In this document: positions 50,203 through 58,881 of the stretch, piece after piece
Layout of the letters: each line of letters opens with the position of its first letter
How positions within the stretch are numbered: position 1 is the first letter of the stretch
Assembly (NCBI RefSeq): GCF_943181415.1
Contig: NZ_CALPBZ010000001.1
Span: forward strand, 620,001-684,000
Source: Microbacterium sp. Marseille-Q6648
GTDB lineage: Bacteria; Actinomycetota; Actinomycetes; Actinomycetales; Microbacteriaceae
Direction: 5' to 3'
DNA length: 64,000 bases
The notes under the pieces: model-generated
The model's input: the letters and a program-made list of their open reading frames with translations, nothing else
What the model was told of the DNA's origin: nothing
The model's database searches: none
Translations under genes and position numbers: made by a program

Positions 50203-51273
50203 ATGAAGATCCACAACCCGTTCCGGGTCGCCCTGGTCGCGACTCTGGGCGTCGGCCTGGGACTGCTGCTGATCGGAAGCGTCCAGACGCTGTCGACGAT
50301 CCTGCTGTACGTCGGCACCGCGCTCTTCCTTTCACTGGGCCTGGATCCGGTGGTCGGCTGGCTGGAGCGGCGGAAGCTGCCGCGCTGGGCCGCGGTGCTG
50401 GTGACGATCCTCGGCGTGCTCGCCGCCTTCGCGGGCATCATCCTCATGATCGTGCCGATCATCGTGCAGCAGATCTCCCAGCTCGTGGCGCAGATCACCG
50501 AGCTCGTCGAGGACGGGTCCTGGGACCCGGTGTCGGAGCTGCGGCAGTGGATGACCGAGAACTTCCCCCAGCTCGCCGTCGACGACGTCTTCGAGTACGT
50601 GCAGGAATGGCTGAACTCCCTGGACTACAGCCAGATCGGCGAACAGGTGGGCGGCAGCATCATCGTGATCGGCGGCGCGATCCTGGGTGGGCTGGCCGGG
50701 GCGTTCATCGTGCTCATCCTCACGATCTACTTCACCGCCTCCACGCCGAGCCTGAAGCGCGCGGTCTATCAGCTCGTGCCCGCCTCCAAGCGCGAGAGGT
50801 TCATCGATCTCGGCGAGCAGATCACCGACTCGGTGGGATACTTCGTCATCGGGCAGCTGAGCCTCGGGGTGATCAACGGCGTGCTGAGCGCGATCTTCCT
50901 CTCCATCATCCAGGCGCCGTTCCCGGCGGTCCTGGCCGTGATCGCGTTCTTCTTCTCGATCATCCCGCTGGTGGGAACGCTCACCGGATCGACGATCATC
51001 GTGCTGACGTGCCTCATCCCCGGTCTCGGATCGCCGCAGACGGCGCTCATCGCCGCGATCTACTACCTCATCTACATGCAGATCGAGGCGTATGTCATCG
51101 CTCCCCGGATCATGGGCCGTGCGGTCTCGGTGCCGGGCGCCGTCGTGGTGATCGCCGCTCTCGCCGGCGGCTCGCTGCTCGGGCTCCTGGGCGCGCTCGT
51201 GGCGATCCCGGTGGCGGCCAGCATCCTGATCATCTACCGCCAGGTGATCATCCCTCGGCAGAACGAGCGCTGA
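50203..51273 (+). CDS. AI-2E/PerM family membrane transporter
   Basis: 356-residue polytopic membrane protein of the AI-2 exporter/PerM superfamily; substrates vary, including autoinducers and Na+/H+ exchange. The pattern of about eight TM helices with a large loop (residues 95-150) is typical; FFFSIIPLVGTLTGSTIIV and the PRIMGRAVSVPGAVVV loop are family-conserved. ATG 50203 opens MKIHNPFRVALVATLG. Convergent with the hydrolase, 1 bp apart. Confidence 0.9.
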   Translation: MKIHNPFRVALVATLGVGLGLLLIGSVQTLSTILLYVGTALFLSLGLDPVVGWLERRKLPRWAAVLVTILGVLAAFAGIILMIVPIIVQQISQLVAQITELVEDGSWDPVSELRQWMTENFPQLAVDDVFEYVQEWLNSLDYSQIGEQVGGSIIVIGGAILGGLAGAFIVLILTIYFTASTPSLKRAVYQLVPASKRERFIDLGEQITDSVGYFVIGQLSLGVINGVLSAIFLSIIQAPFPAVLAVIAFFFSIIPLVGTLTGSTIIVLTCLIPGLGSPQTALIAAIYYLIYMQIEAYVIAPRIMGRAVSVPGAVVVIAALAGGSLLGLLGALVAIPVAASILIIYRQVIIPRQNER

Positions 51274-51274
51274 C

Positions 51275-52003
51275 TCAGTCCCGGTGCGCCGCGCCGCCGT
51301 GCCACTGCACGGGCAGCGGCAGCGCCTCGGGATGCACCGCGCCGACGATCTCGGTGAGCACCCGCCGCGTCTGGTGCTCACCGACCCACAGGTGCTTTCC
51401 GCCCTCGACGGGGATGAGCGTCGCGTGTGGGACGGTCGAGAAACGGCGCATCGCGGCATCCGGGCGCAAGTAGTCGTCGAACTCGGGCACCAGCACCACC
51501 ATGGGCCGCGTGTCCCCCGCCCACGCCGCCACGTCGTCGTCCGTCGCCCGATGCAGGGGCGGCGAGAGCAGGATGGTTCCCTCGATCTCGTGATCGCGCC
51601 CGTACTTCAGCGCCAGCTCGGTCCCGAAGGACCAGCCCACCAGCCACGGTCGCGGGAGTCCGCGCTCCCGGACGAAGTCGACAGCCGCGGCCAGGTCGAA
51701 CGCCTCGGCCCGGCCGCCGTCGAACTCGCCGTCACTGCGCCCGCGCGGAGACTCGGTACCGCGGGTGTTGAAGCGCAGCACGCCGATGTCAGCCAGTGCG
51801 GGAAGGCGAGCCGCCGCCTTGCGCAGGATGTGGGAGTCCATGAATCCGCCGGCGGTCGGCAGCGGATGCAGGGTCACGAGCATCGCCCGCGGTTCACCGT
51901 TCTCGGGCAGCGCGAGCTCGCCGACCAGCCGCAGACCGTCGATGGTCTCGAGCTCGATGTCCTCCCGCCGCGCAGGGAGCATGAGGGGTCCGCGTATCTC
52001 CAT
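51275..52003 (-). CDS. Alpha/beta hydrolase
   Basis: 242-residue serine hydrolase. Nucleophile elbow GWSFGTE, acid Asp region in VLVPEFDDYLRP and His in GGKHLWVG. Oxyanion area TLHPLPTAGGFMD. Similar to small predicted hydrolases of the dienelactone/AB-hydrolase class; substrate unknown. ATG 52003 lies 1 bp past the zinc-knuckle gene stop, so it is coupled with it. Confidence 0.86.
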   Translation of the reverse strand: MEIRGPLMLPARREDIELETIDGLRLVGELALPENGEPRAMLVTLHPLPTAGGFMDSHILRKAAARLPALADIGVLRFNTRGTESPRGRSDGEFDGGRAEAFDLAAAVDFVRERGLPRPWLVGWSFGTELALKYGRDHEIEGTILLSPPLHRATDDDVAAWAGDTRPMVVLVPEFDDYLRPDAAMRRFSTVPHATLIPVEGGKHLWVGEHQTRRVLTEIVGAVHPEALPLPVQWHGGAAHRD

Positions 52004-52004
52004 G

Positions 52005-52289
52005 TCAGCCGATCCTCCAGCAGTGTCCGTGCCAATGCCGCCGCGCCGCCAGGTCGGCCTCGTCTCCGAGCACGCCGTCCGCTCGCCAGGTCACCACATG
52101 GGCGACCCCGACGTCGATGGATCGACCGCATCCCGGGCAGATGTAGGACTTCTGCGCCTGAGCCGCCGAGACGGGCTGCACGGTCCACTCGACACCGCGG
52201 CGAAGTTCCGTCCGCTTCCACCCGGCGAGCAGCCGCTCGAAGGAGTCGTCGCCGGCCGGTTCCGGCCGGCGACGGTGAGATCGCGGCAT
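52005..52289 (-). CDS. Small zinc-knuckle protein
   Basis: 94-residue protein with a CPGCG motif (KSYICPGCGRSIDVG) and a later HWHGHCW, together a plausible zinc site. Family seems conserved in actinobacteria, sometimes misnamed ATP/GTP-binding. ATG 52289 lies 4 bp from the transglycosylase-like gene stop, and its own stop is 1 bp from the hydrolase start; three genes look co-transcribed. Function unknown. Confidence 0.8.
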   Translation of the reverse strand: MPRSHRRRPEPAGDDSFERLLAGWKRTELRRGVEWTVQPVSAAQAQKSYICPGCGRSIDVGVAHVVTWRADGVLGDEADLAARRHWHGHCWRIG

Positions 52290-52293
52290 CGGA

Positions 52294-53076
52294 TCAGTAC
52301 CAGCCGACCGACTGCGAGTGCGCCCACGCGCCGCAGGGAGCGCCGTAGCGGCCGCTGATGTAGCCCAGACCCCACGTGATCTGCGTCGCGGGGTTCGTCT
52401 CCCAGTCCGCACCGGCGGTGGCCATCTTGCTGCCGGGAAGGGACTGAGGGATGCCGTAGGCACCGCTCGAGGCGTTGTAGGCGTTCACACGCCAGCCCGA
52501 CTCCTTGTTCCACAGCGCGACGAGGCAGGAGAACTCGTCGTCGCCCCAGCCTCGGGCCTTGACCATGTCGTACGCGATCGCCTGCGCTGAACCGGGATCC
52601 GGCGTCACGAACGGAAGCGTCCACACGACCGGTTCGGCGGGAGCGACAGGCTCGGCCGGCACGGCAGCGTCGACGGCGGTGATGACGGGCTCGGGCTCGG
52701 GCTCGGGAGTGGGGGTGGGCTTCGGCTCGACGTAGACCGTGTATCCGCCGCGATCGAGGTCGCGCGGCTCCGCCGGCTCGGCATCGCCGGCGACGACCCG
52801 GGTCTGGATATCGGCCATAGAGCTGGCGTACAGCGACACCGGGGGCGCCTCCTCGGCGCTCGCCTGCGATATCGCGAGGCCCGTGGGTCCGGCGTACGCG
52901 GCGACGAATCCGACGGCGGCGAAGGCGGCGAACACGCCCAGCACGCTGCGGCGGCGCGACCAGCGCTGCGGAGCCGAACTGCTCGTCGGGACCTGCCGAG
53001 AGGAGGACCGCGTGACGCGGTCCGCGTGGGTGCGGAGCTCGCGTCGTGTCGGAAGGATCTCGTCGCCGGAAGTCAC
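52294..53076 (-). CDS. Secreted transglycosylase-like (SLT/resuscitation-type) protein
   Basis: 260-residue exported protein: a cytoplasmic basic start, one TM/signal segment (VLGVFAAFAAVGFVAAYAG), a Pro/Glu-rich linker (PKPTPTPEPEPEP) and a C-terminal lysozyme-like domain. The catalytic Glu is in LWNKESGWRVNAYN, and SSGAYGIPQSLPGSKMA is the typical SLT/Rpf-like motif; conserved Cys pair in FSCL/APCGAW. It cleaves peptidoglycan glycan strands. Start GTG 53076; TAGACT (53091-53086) 9 nt upstream would give a 3-nt leader. Confidence 0.9.
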   Translation of the reverse strand: MTSGDEILPTRRELRTHADRVTRSSSRQVPTSSSAPQRWSRRRSVLGVFAAFAAVGFVAAYAGPTGLAISQASAEEAPPVSLYASSMADIQTRVVAGDAEPAEPRDLDRGGYTVYVEPKPTPTPEPEPEPVITAVDAAVPAEPVAPAEPVVWTLPFVTPDPGSAQAIAYDMVKARGWGDDEFSCLVALWNKESGWRVNAYNASSGAYGIPQSLPGSKMATAGADWETNPATQITWGLGYISGRYGAPCGAWAHSQSVGWY

Positions 53077-53128
53077 AGTGAGCCGAGTCTAGCGACCAAG
53101 TCCCACGCCTGCCATCCGGCAGGACGGG

Positions 53129-53695
53129 CTACCGGACGGCGAGCATCACTTCCACGACCGCGTCCAGAACCGCGTCGACCTGGAGCTCCCGGTAGCCCCC
53201 GCGCTGCATGCGGAACGCCACCGACCGCACCTGGTCGACGGTCACGGCGTCACCGCGCTCGAGGTAGCGTGCCAGCTTGTCCGCCACGAGGTCGACCTCG
53301 TCGACGCGGTAGCCGTAGTGGAGGGGGCCGACGCGGTCGAAGCGCTGCCCGCGGGGCCTGCTGAGACGGTCCAGCACCGTCTGGCCGGTCTGCTTCACGC
53401 GGCCGACCCACGCACGTGCACCCGCGGCGGACAGCGCGTGCTCGCGCTCCCGCGCCGCGAAGGCGTCTTCGATCCGGCTGAGCGCATTGTCGACCGCATC
53501 CACGACGTATCCGTGCCGAACGAGGGGGAAGGCGATGGAACGGACGTCCGCGGCGGTCAGCGGCGACGCCGTGCCCTCGAAGGCACCGCGTGCCCGCGCG
53601 AGGAACTCGTCGACGGCTGCGACGTCGTAGCCCTTGGAGCGCCCCACGGCGCGCGGAAAAGTCGCCGCCGCAGCGACGGTCTCTGCGGCGGTCAC
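53129..53695 (-). CDS. Small DivIVA-domain protein with two repeats
   Basis: 188-residue cytosolic protein. Two DivIVA-like units are seen: GYDVAAVDEFLARARGAFEG with LTAADVRSIAFPLVRHGY, and GYRVDEVDLVADKLARYLE with VTVDQVRSVAFRMQRGGY. DivIVA proteins bind curved membrane at poles and septa, but this one lacks a long coiled coil. GTG 53695 overlaps the cdsA stop (GTGA), so it is coupled to phospholipid synthesis. Possible membrane-positioning role. Confidence 0.85.
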   Translation of the reverse strand: MTAAETVAAAATFPRAVGRSKGYDVAAVDEFLARARGAFEGTASPLTAADVRSIAFPLVRHGYVVDAVDNALSRIEDAFAAREREHALSAAGARAWVGRVKQTGQTVLDRLSRPRGQRFDRVGPLHYGYRVDEVDLVADKLARYLERGDAVTVDQVRSVAFRMQRGGYRELQVDAVLDAVVEVMLAVR

Positions 53696-54738
53696 GACAC
53701 CGCCAGCGGCGAGAGCAGGTAGTACATGGCCAGAGCGGCGGTCACCGACGGCAGGATGGAGTCCAGCCGATCCAGGACGCCGCCGTGGCCGGGCAGCCAC
53801 GAGCTCATGTCCTTGATGCCGAGGTCGCGCTTGATCATGGATTCGCCGAGGTCGCCCGCCGTCGCGGTGCCGAGGATGACCAGGCCGAACACCACTCCGG
53901 TCCACCACGGCAGGCCGAGCATGAACAGCGCGAGCAGGACGCCGGCGACCGTGGCGGCCACTGCCGCCCCGGCGAATCCCTCCCACGTCTTCTTCGGGCT
54001 GATGCGAGGCGCCATGGGGTGGCGGCCGAGCGTGAGCCCGGCGATGTAGGCGCCGGTGTCGGAGGCGACCGCGACGATGATGAACGCCAGCACCCACCAC
54101 TCGCCGCCGTCCTGGCGGAGAAGGACGACGCACAGGCTGGCGAGGAAGGACACGTACATCTGGATGAAGCCGGCGACGAGCACGTCCCCCAGCACCTGGT
54201 CGTAGTCGCGCCCGTCCGCGGTCACCATCTGGGCGACCAGACGCCACACCACCACGAATGCCACGGCGACGAAGACCATCACCCAGACGAGCCACAGGTC
54301 CAGCAGATAGCCGGACACCACCAGCACGACGGCGGCCGCAAGCTGCGGGATCACATCCACGCGTCGTCCGGCGCCGATGAGGGCTCGCGAGAACTCGAAC
54401 ACCCCCAGCAGTGCGGCGGCCAGTGCGAACAGCACGAAGAGCGCCTTCACGAACAGCAGGCTCGAAAGCACCACCGCCCCGATGGCGAGACCGATCGCGA
54501 TCGCGACGATGAGGTCGCGGCCGGTGCGGGCCTTGATGCGCTCGTTCGCCTCCTCGAACTCCGCGCGCGCGTGGGCGACCTGGTGCTCGAACTCGGAGCG
54601 GGCCGCCCGCACGTGCGACTGGAAGGCCTGCGAGGGGTCGGCCGCGGCATCCGCTCGACGCGCCTGCGCGAAGGCACGCCGAGTGGCCGGCGGTTCAGCC
54701 GGACTCGGTTCGGGCGCTCCCCCGGGCACGTCGGACAT
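53692..54738 (-). CDS. cdsA: Phosphatidate cytidylyltransferase CdsA
   Basis: Makes CDP-diacylglycerol for phospholipid synthesis. 348 residues, with eight or so TM helices and the CTP-transferase signature DLGESMIKRDLGIKDMSSW...GHGGVLDRLDSI at the C-terminus. A 65-residue N-terminal extension with charged helices precedes the first TM. ATG 54738; 8 bp after the frr stop. Order frr-cdsA is as in mycobacteria. Confidence 0.95.
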   Translation of the reverse strand: MSDVPGGAPEPSPAEPPATRRAFAQARRADAAADPSQAFQSHVRAARSEFEHQVAHARAEFEEANERIKARTGRDLIVAIAIGLAIGAVVLSSLLFVKALFVLFALAAALLGVFEFSRALIGAGRRVDVIPQLAAAVVLVVSGYLLDLWLVWVMVFVAVAFVVVWRLVAQMVTADGRDYDQVLGDVLVAGFIQMYVSFLASLCVVLLRQDGGEWWVLAFIIVAVASDTGAYIAGLTLGRHPMAPRISPKKTWEGFAGAAVAATVAGVLLALFMLGLPWWTGVVFGLVILGTATAGDLGESMIKRDLGIKDMSSWLPGHGGVLDRLDSILPSVTAALAMYYLLSPLAVS

Positions 54739-54746
54739 GGACCTGC

Positions 54747-55301
54747 TCAGACTTCGAGGAGTTCGGCTTCTTTGCGCTTGAGCGCGTCGTCGATGGCGTC
54801 GACGTGAGCGCGCGTGAGGCTGTCGAGCTCCTTCTCGGCTCGCACCAGCTCGTCCTCCCCGACGTCGCTCTTGAGCGCGTCGAGGTCGTCCTTGGCCTTG
54901 CGTCGGATGCCGCGGACGTGGACCTTCGCGTCCTCGGCCTTGGTGCGCACGAGCTTGACGTACTCCTTGCGGCGCTCCTCGGTCAGCTCCGGCATCGTCA
55001 CCCGGACCAGATTCCCGTCGTTGGTCGGGTTCGCCCCGAGATTGGGGGTGTCGCGGATCGCCTGCTCGATCGCCTTGAGGGCCGACTTGTCGTACGGGGT
55101 GACGACGATCGTGCGTGCTTCGATGTTGTTGAGCGACGCCAGCTGCGCCAACGGCGTCGGGGAGCCGTAGTAGTCCACCAGGATCTTCTGGAACAGCTGC
55201 GGGTTCGCCCGTCCCGTGCGCACCGTCGCGAAGTCCTCCTTCGCAGCCTCTACGGCGCGGTCCATGCGCGCTCCGGTATCGGCCAAGACGTCCGCGATCA
55301 C
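54747..55301 (-). CDS. frr: Ribosome recycling factor
   Basis: Splits post-termination ribosomes with EF-G. 184 residues, full length; [36 protein letters not shown] and the three-helix bundle are typical. ATG 55301. Same operon order as pyrH-frr-cdsA in other actinobacteria. Confidence 0.97.
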   Translation of the reverse strand: MIADVLADTGARMDRAVEAAKEDFATVRTGRANPQLFQKILVDYYGSPTPLAQLASLNNIEARTIVVTPYDKSALKAIEQAIRDTPNLGANPTNDGNLVRVTMPELTEERRKEYVKLVRTKAEDAKVHVRGIRRKAKDDLDALKSDVGEDELVRAEKELDSLTRAHVDAIDDALKRKEAELLEV

Positions 55302-55352
55302 TGTGTCTCCTTCGCGTTGATGAGCCCGTTCAGTCTACTCAGGCGGGCCGCG

Positions 55353-56072
55353 TCACGCCGTGACCAGCGTGCCGATGGTCTCGCCGCGCAGCGCCTTGGT
55401 CACGTTGCCCGCAGGCTCCATGCCGAACACCCGCATGTCCATCTTGTTGTCCATACACAGGCTGAACGCCGTGGAATCGACGACCTTCAGTCCCCGCTGG
55501 AGGGCATCCAGGTAGGTGATGCGGTCGATGCGTGTGGCGGACGCGTCCTTCTTGGGGTCGGCGGTGTACACCCCGTCGACGCCGTTCTTGGCGACCAGGA
55601 CCTCCTGCGCCCCGATCTCGAGGGCGCGCTGCGCGGCGACGGTGTCGGTCGAGAAGTACGGCAGACCCGCCCCCGCGCCGAAGATGACCACGCGGCCCTT
55701 CTCCATGTGACGGGCGGCGCGACGCGGGATGTACGGCTCGGCCACCTGTGTCATCGAGATCGCCGACTGCACGCGCGTGGCTGCGCCGGCCTGCTCCAGG
55801 AAGTCCTGCAGGGCGAGCGCGTTCATGACCGTCCCGAGCATCCCCATGTAGTCGGCGCGCCCGCGGTCCATGCCGCGCTGGCTGAGTTCCGCGCCGCGGA
55901 AGAAGTTTCCGCCGCCCACCACGACGGCGATCTCCACGGTGTCGACGGCGGCGGCGATCTCGCGCGCCATCTGGCTCACCACGTCCGGGTTGACTCCGAG
56001 CTGGCCCCCGCCGAACGCCTCGCCGGAAAGCTTCAGAAGGACGCGACGGCGCCCGGTCGACTCACTGCTCAC
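55353..56072 (-). CDS. pyrH: Uridylate kinase
   Basis: Phosphorylates UMP to UDP; allosterically regulated hexamer. 239 residues. KLSGEAFGG at the N-terminus, [11 protein letters not shown] and [17 protein letters not shown] are family hallmarks. GTG 56072 with GAGAGGA 7 nt upstream; it is not the ATG further up, which lies in the terminator gap. Confidence 0.96.
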   Translation of the reverse strand: MSSESTGRRRVLLKLSGEAFGGGQLGVNPDVVSQMAREIAAAVDTVEIAVVVGGGNFFRGAELSQRGMDRGRADYMGMLGTVMNALALQDFLEQAGAATRVQSAISMTQVAEPYIPRRAARHMEKGRVVIFGAGAGLPYFSTDTVAAQRALEIGAQEVLVAKNGVDGVYTADPKKDASATRIDRITYLDALQRGLKVVDSTAFSLCMDNKMDMRVFGMEPAGNVTKALRGETIGTLVTA

Positions 56073-56114
56073 AATTGGTCCTCTCGTCACCTTGGAAACT
56101 ACCGAACGCATGAG

Positions 56115-56147
56115 AAAAGGCCCGCATCGCGACTCGATGCGGGCCTT
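56115..56147 (-). terminator. Terminator of the rpsB-tsf operon
   Basis: On the minus strand AAAGGCCCGCATCG and CGATGCGGGCCTTT form a 14-bp stem around AGTCG, followed by TCTC. Between tsf and pyrH, so pyrH has its own promoter. Confidence 0.75.
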
Positions 56148-56156
56148 TCCGGAGTG

Positions 56157-56984
56157 TTACGCGCCGACCTTGAAGCGGGCGAACCCGGTGAGGGTCAGCC
56201 CCGCATCCTTGGCGACCTGCGCGACGGAGAGCTTGTTGTCCTTCGCGTAGTCCTGGTCCAGGAGCGACACCTGCTTGAAGAACGCGTTCACGCGCCCCTC
56301 GACGATCTTGGGCAGCGCCGCTTCGGGCTTGCCCTCGCTGCGCGAGATCTCGGTCACGATCTCGCGCTCCTTGTCGACATCGGCCTCGGGGACCTCGTCG
56401 CGGTTCAGGTAGGACGGGTTGGCGAACGAGATGTGCTGCGCGAGGCTGCGCGCGGTCTCGGCGTCATCGCCCGAGTAGGCCAGAACGACGCCGACCTGCG
56501 GGGGAAGGTCCTTGCTGGTCTTGTGCAGGTAGACCTCGAACTTGTCGCCGGAGAGCGTGCGAACGCGTCGCAGCTCCACCTTCTCGCCGATGATGGCGGC
56601 CTCATCGTCGATCAGCTGCGCGACGGTCTGGCTGCCGGCGGGGGCGGCGAGAGCGGCGTCGACGGAGTCGGCGGCCACGGCGGCGACAGCGTCGGCCACC
56701 TTGTCCGCGAGGGCGATGAAGCGGTCGTTCTTCGCGACGAAGTCGGTCTCGCACGCCAGCTCGATGAGGGTGACCTTGTCGCCCTGCTCGCGCGCGGCGA
56801 TGAGGCCTTCGCTCGTCGAACGGTCAGCGCGCTTGGCGTTGCCCTTCGCGCCCTTCAGACGCAGGATCTCGACGGCCTTCTCGACATCGCCATCGGCCTC
56901 TTCGAGGGCCTTCTTCGTGTCGACCATGCCGGTGCCGAGCTGCTCGCGCAGCGCCTTGATGTCGGCGATCGTGAAGTTTGCCAT
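56157..56984 (-). CDS. tsf: Elongation factor Ts
   Basis: Nucleotide exchange factor for EF-Tu. 275 residues; UBA domain start NFTIADIKALREQLGTGMVD and TDFVAKND in the core domain. ATG 56984; paired with rpsB as in most bacteria, with a 93-bp gap holding a hairpin. Confidence 0.97.
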   Translation of the reverse strand: MANFTIADIKALREQLGTGMVDTKKALEEADGDVEKAVEILRLKGAKGNAKRADRSTSEGLIAAREQGDKVTLIELACETDFVAKNDRFIALADKVADAVAAVAADSVDAALAAPAGSQTVAQLIDDEAAIIGEKVELRRVRTLSGDKFEVYLHKTSKDLPPQVGVVLAYSGDDAETARSLAQHISFANPSYLNRDEVPEADVDKEREIVTEISRSEGKPEAALPKIVEGRVNAFFKQVSLLDQDYAKDNKLSVAQVAKDAGLTLTGFARFKVGA

Positions 56985-57022
56985 GGGTGGCGGCTCCTAT
57001 GTTGTGATGCGTTCTCGTGGAT

Positions 57023-57059
57023 GCCTCGGCGGGATCCCGATCGGGAATCCCGCCGAGGC
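57023..57059 (-). repeat. Long inverted repeat between rpsB and tsf
   Basis: A 13-bp stem GCCTCGGCGGGAT (57023-57035) with its complement (57047-57059); the 11-nt loop itself contains the palindrome CCCGATCGGG. No U-tract follows. Could be an attenuator or mRNA-processing/stability element that lowers tsf relative to rpsB. Confidence 0.55.
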
Positions 57060-57077
57060 GATGATCGTGCGGAGTGC

Positions 57078-58010
57078 TTACTTCGCGGCGGTCTCGTCGG
57101 CGACCGCGGTCTCGGCATCGGCCTCGGGTGCCTCGGCCTCGGGTGCCTGAGCTTCCGCCGTCTGGCCCTCGGCGATGATCTCCTCGGCCTCAGCCTGGGC
57201 GACGTTCTCGTCGGCGACCTTCTCGGTCTCAGCGGACGACTGCTCCGGCGTGGGCTGCTCGAGCAGCTCGCGCTCCCAGTCGGCGAGGGGCTCGGCGGCC
57301 TCGGCCTCGTCGGAGGGCTGGTGACGCTGGATGAGACCCTCGGCGGCGGCATCGGCGATGATGCGGGTCAGCAGGCTGACCGAGCGGATCGCGTCGTCGT
57401 TGCCGGGGATCGGGTACTGGAACTCGTCCGGGTCGGCGTTGGTGTCGAGGATGCCGATCACGGGGATGCCGAGCTTGGCCGCCTCGTCGATCGCGAGGTG
57501 CTCGCGCTTGGCGTCGACGACCCAGATCGCCGACGGCGTCTTCTGCAGGTTGCGGATGCCGCCCAGCGACTTGTGCAGCTTGTCGAGCTCGCGCTTCTTC
57601 AGCAGGAGCTCCTTCTTCGTGAAGCCGCTCGCCGCGGGGTCTTCGAAGTCGAGCTCCTCGAGCTCCTTCATGCGCTGGAGTCGCTTCGACACCGTCTGGA
57701 AGTTGGTGAGCAGTCCGCCGAGCCAGCGCTGGTTCACGTAGGGCTGGCCGACGCGCGTCGCCTGCTCGGCGATGATCTCCTGCGCCTGCTTCTTGGTTCC
57801 GACGAAGAGGATGGTGCCGCCGTGGGCGACGGTCTCCTTGACGAACTCGTACGCCTTGTCGATGTACGACAGCGACTGCTGCAGGTCGATGATGTGGATG
57901 CCGCTGCGCTCGGTGAGGATGAAGCGCTTGACCTTCGGGTTCCACCGGCGGGTCTGGTGTCCGAAGTGCACGCCGCTGTCGAGCAGCTGGCGAATGGTGA
58001 CGACGGCCAT
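57078..58010 (-). CDS. rpsB: 30S ribosomal protein S2
   Basis: Small-subunit protein, 310 residues. [17 protein letters not shown] at the N-terminus and [17 protein letters not shown]-type [18 protein letters not shown] are conserved. The last 60-70 residues form an acidic Ala/Glu tail ([16 protein letters not shown]) absent from E. coli S2. ATG 58010 with AGAAGGAG upstream. First gene of rpsB-tsf. Confidence 0.97.
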   Translation of the reverse strand: MAVVTIRQLLDSGVHFGHQTRRWNPKVKRFILTERSGIHIIDLQQSLSYIDKAYEFVKETVAHGGTILFVGTKKQAQEIIAEQATRVGQPYVNQRWLGGLLTNFQTVSKRLQRMKELEELDFEDPAASGFTKKELLLKKRELDKLHKSLGGIRNLQKTPSAIWVVDAKREHLAIDEAAKLGIPVIGILDTNADPDEFQYPIPGNDDAIRSVSLLTRIIADAAAEGLIQRHQPSDEAEAAEPLADWERELLEQPTPEQSSAETEKVADENVAQAEAEEIIAEGQTAEAQAPEAEAPEADAETAVADETAAK

Positions 58011-58319
58011 GGCCGTTCTCCTTCTCTGGCGCACGGGGCGCCGTTCTTGCGGTTGATTCGCGTCGTCGTGTTCGACGACGTGCCTGGTGCCCGGCGCACG
58101 CCCGCCTCGAGGTTTACGAGGACCGATGGGGGTGGATGCCGCGCCGCACGCTTCTTTCGAAAGTGCCGCGCTCTGGGCACGCGGAGTCATCCCGACGAGC
58201 GGGATGCGGGGTCCAGTGTATCAGTCACCGGTTCCTCCACAGCCTCGCCCGGGCGACGGTTCGTCCACGGTGGTCGGCCGTCGGGTCGGGGGCGCGGCAC
58301 GGGCCGTCAGGCTGTGGAG
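58011..58319. other. Divergent intergenic region between rpsB and the M23 gene (309 bp)
   Basis: No gene seen. It holds the rpsB leader: an 8-bp hairpin CGTCGTCG/CGACGACG (58061-58068/58073-58080) and a smaller CCTCG/CGAGG hairpin. A minus-strand TACACT (-10-like, about 58221-58216) could be the rpsB promoter. Its length and folds suggest an S2-leader type regulation, not proved. Confidence 0.5.
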
Positions 58320-58871
58320 ATGTTCCTCCGTGGCATCCGGATCAGAGCCGCGCGCCGGGCGGCGGGCGTCGTCCTGGCTGTGGCTGTCGCGCTGCTTCCC
58401 ACGAGCACGTTGTCGGGTGATCCGTCGGTGCCGGCGCCGCCGGCGCCAGAGGACGGCGCGACCTCGTCTCGATGGACGTGGCCGCTGGAGCCGTTCAGCC
58501 TGGAGCGACCCTTCGAGGCGCCGGCGCATCGGTATGCCAGCGGTCACCGCGGGGTCGACGTGCGGGCGGCGGGCGTGCTCACGGTGCGCGCGCCCGCCGG
58601 AGGGGTCGTCGCCTTCGCCGGTCGGGTCGTGGATCGCGACGTGCTGACGATCGATCACGGCGGCGGGCTCGTCACGACGCTCGAACCGGTGACATCCGCC
58701 CTGTCGCCCGGCGAACCCGTCACCGCGGGCGACACCGTCGGGGAGCTCTCCGTCGGGGGACACACCGAGCCCGGCGCGCTCCACATCGGCGTGCGTATGG
58801 ATGGGGAGTACATCAACCCGATGACTCTCTTCGGCGAGGTGCCGCGAGCGGTGCTCCTGCCCTGCTGCTGA
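58320..58871 (+). CDS. Secreted M23/LytM-fold peptidase-like protein, degenerate catalytic site
   Basis: 183-residue exported protein with a signal segment (AARRAAGVVLAVAVALLP) and a LytM domain. HRGVD (His/Asp) and the last His in ALHIGV are kept, but the usual HLH is ALH and the YGHL-type His is absent (LVTTLEPV). Zinc binding possible, peptidase activity doubtful; may be a regulator of cell-wall hydrolases as for EnvC/NlpD. Start ATG 58320 (GTG 58314 also possible). Same location as Rv2891 beside rpsB in M. tuberculosis. Confidence 0.85.
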   Translation: MFLRGIRIRAARRAAGVVLAVAVALLPTSTLSGDPSVPAPPAPEDGATSSRWTWPLEPFSLERPFEAPAHRYASGHRGVDVRAAGVLTVRAPAGGVVAFAGRVVDRDVLTIDHGGGLVTTLEPVTSALSPGEPVTAGDTVGELSVGGHTEPGALHIGVRMDGEYINPMTLFGEVPRAVLLPCC

Positions 58872-58881
58872 GGCTCCCCGT

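Noticed and set aside
54804-58319. A very long plus-strand open frame running opposite frr, pyrH, tsf and rpsB
   Set aside because: It is antisense to four certain genes, has Arg/Val/Leu/Asp-rich shadow composition typical of GC-rich DNA, and only its last 183 codons (M23 gene) look like protein.
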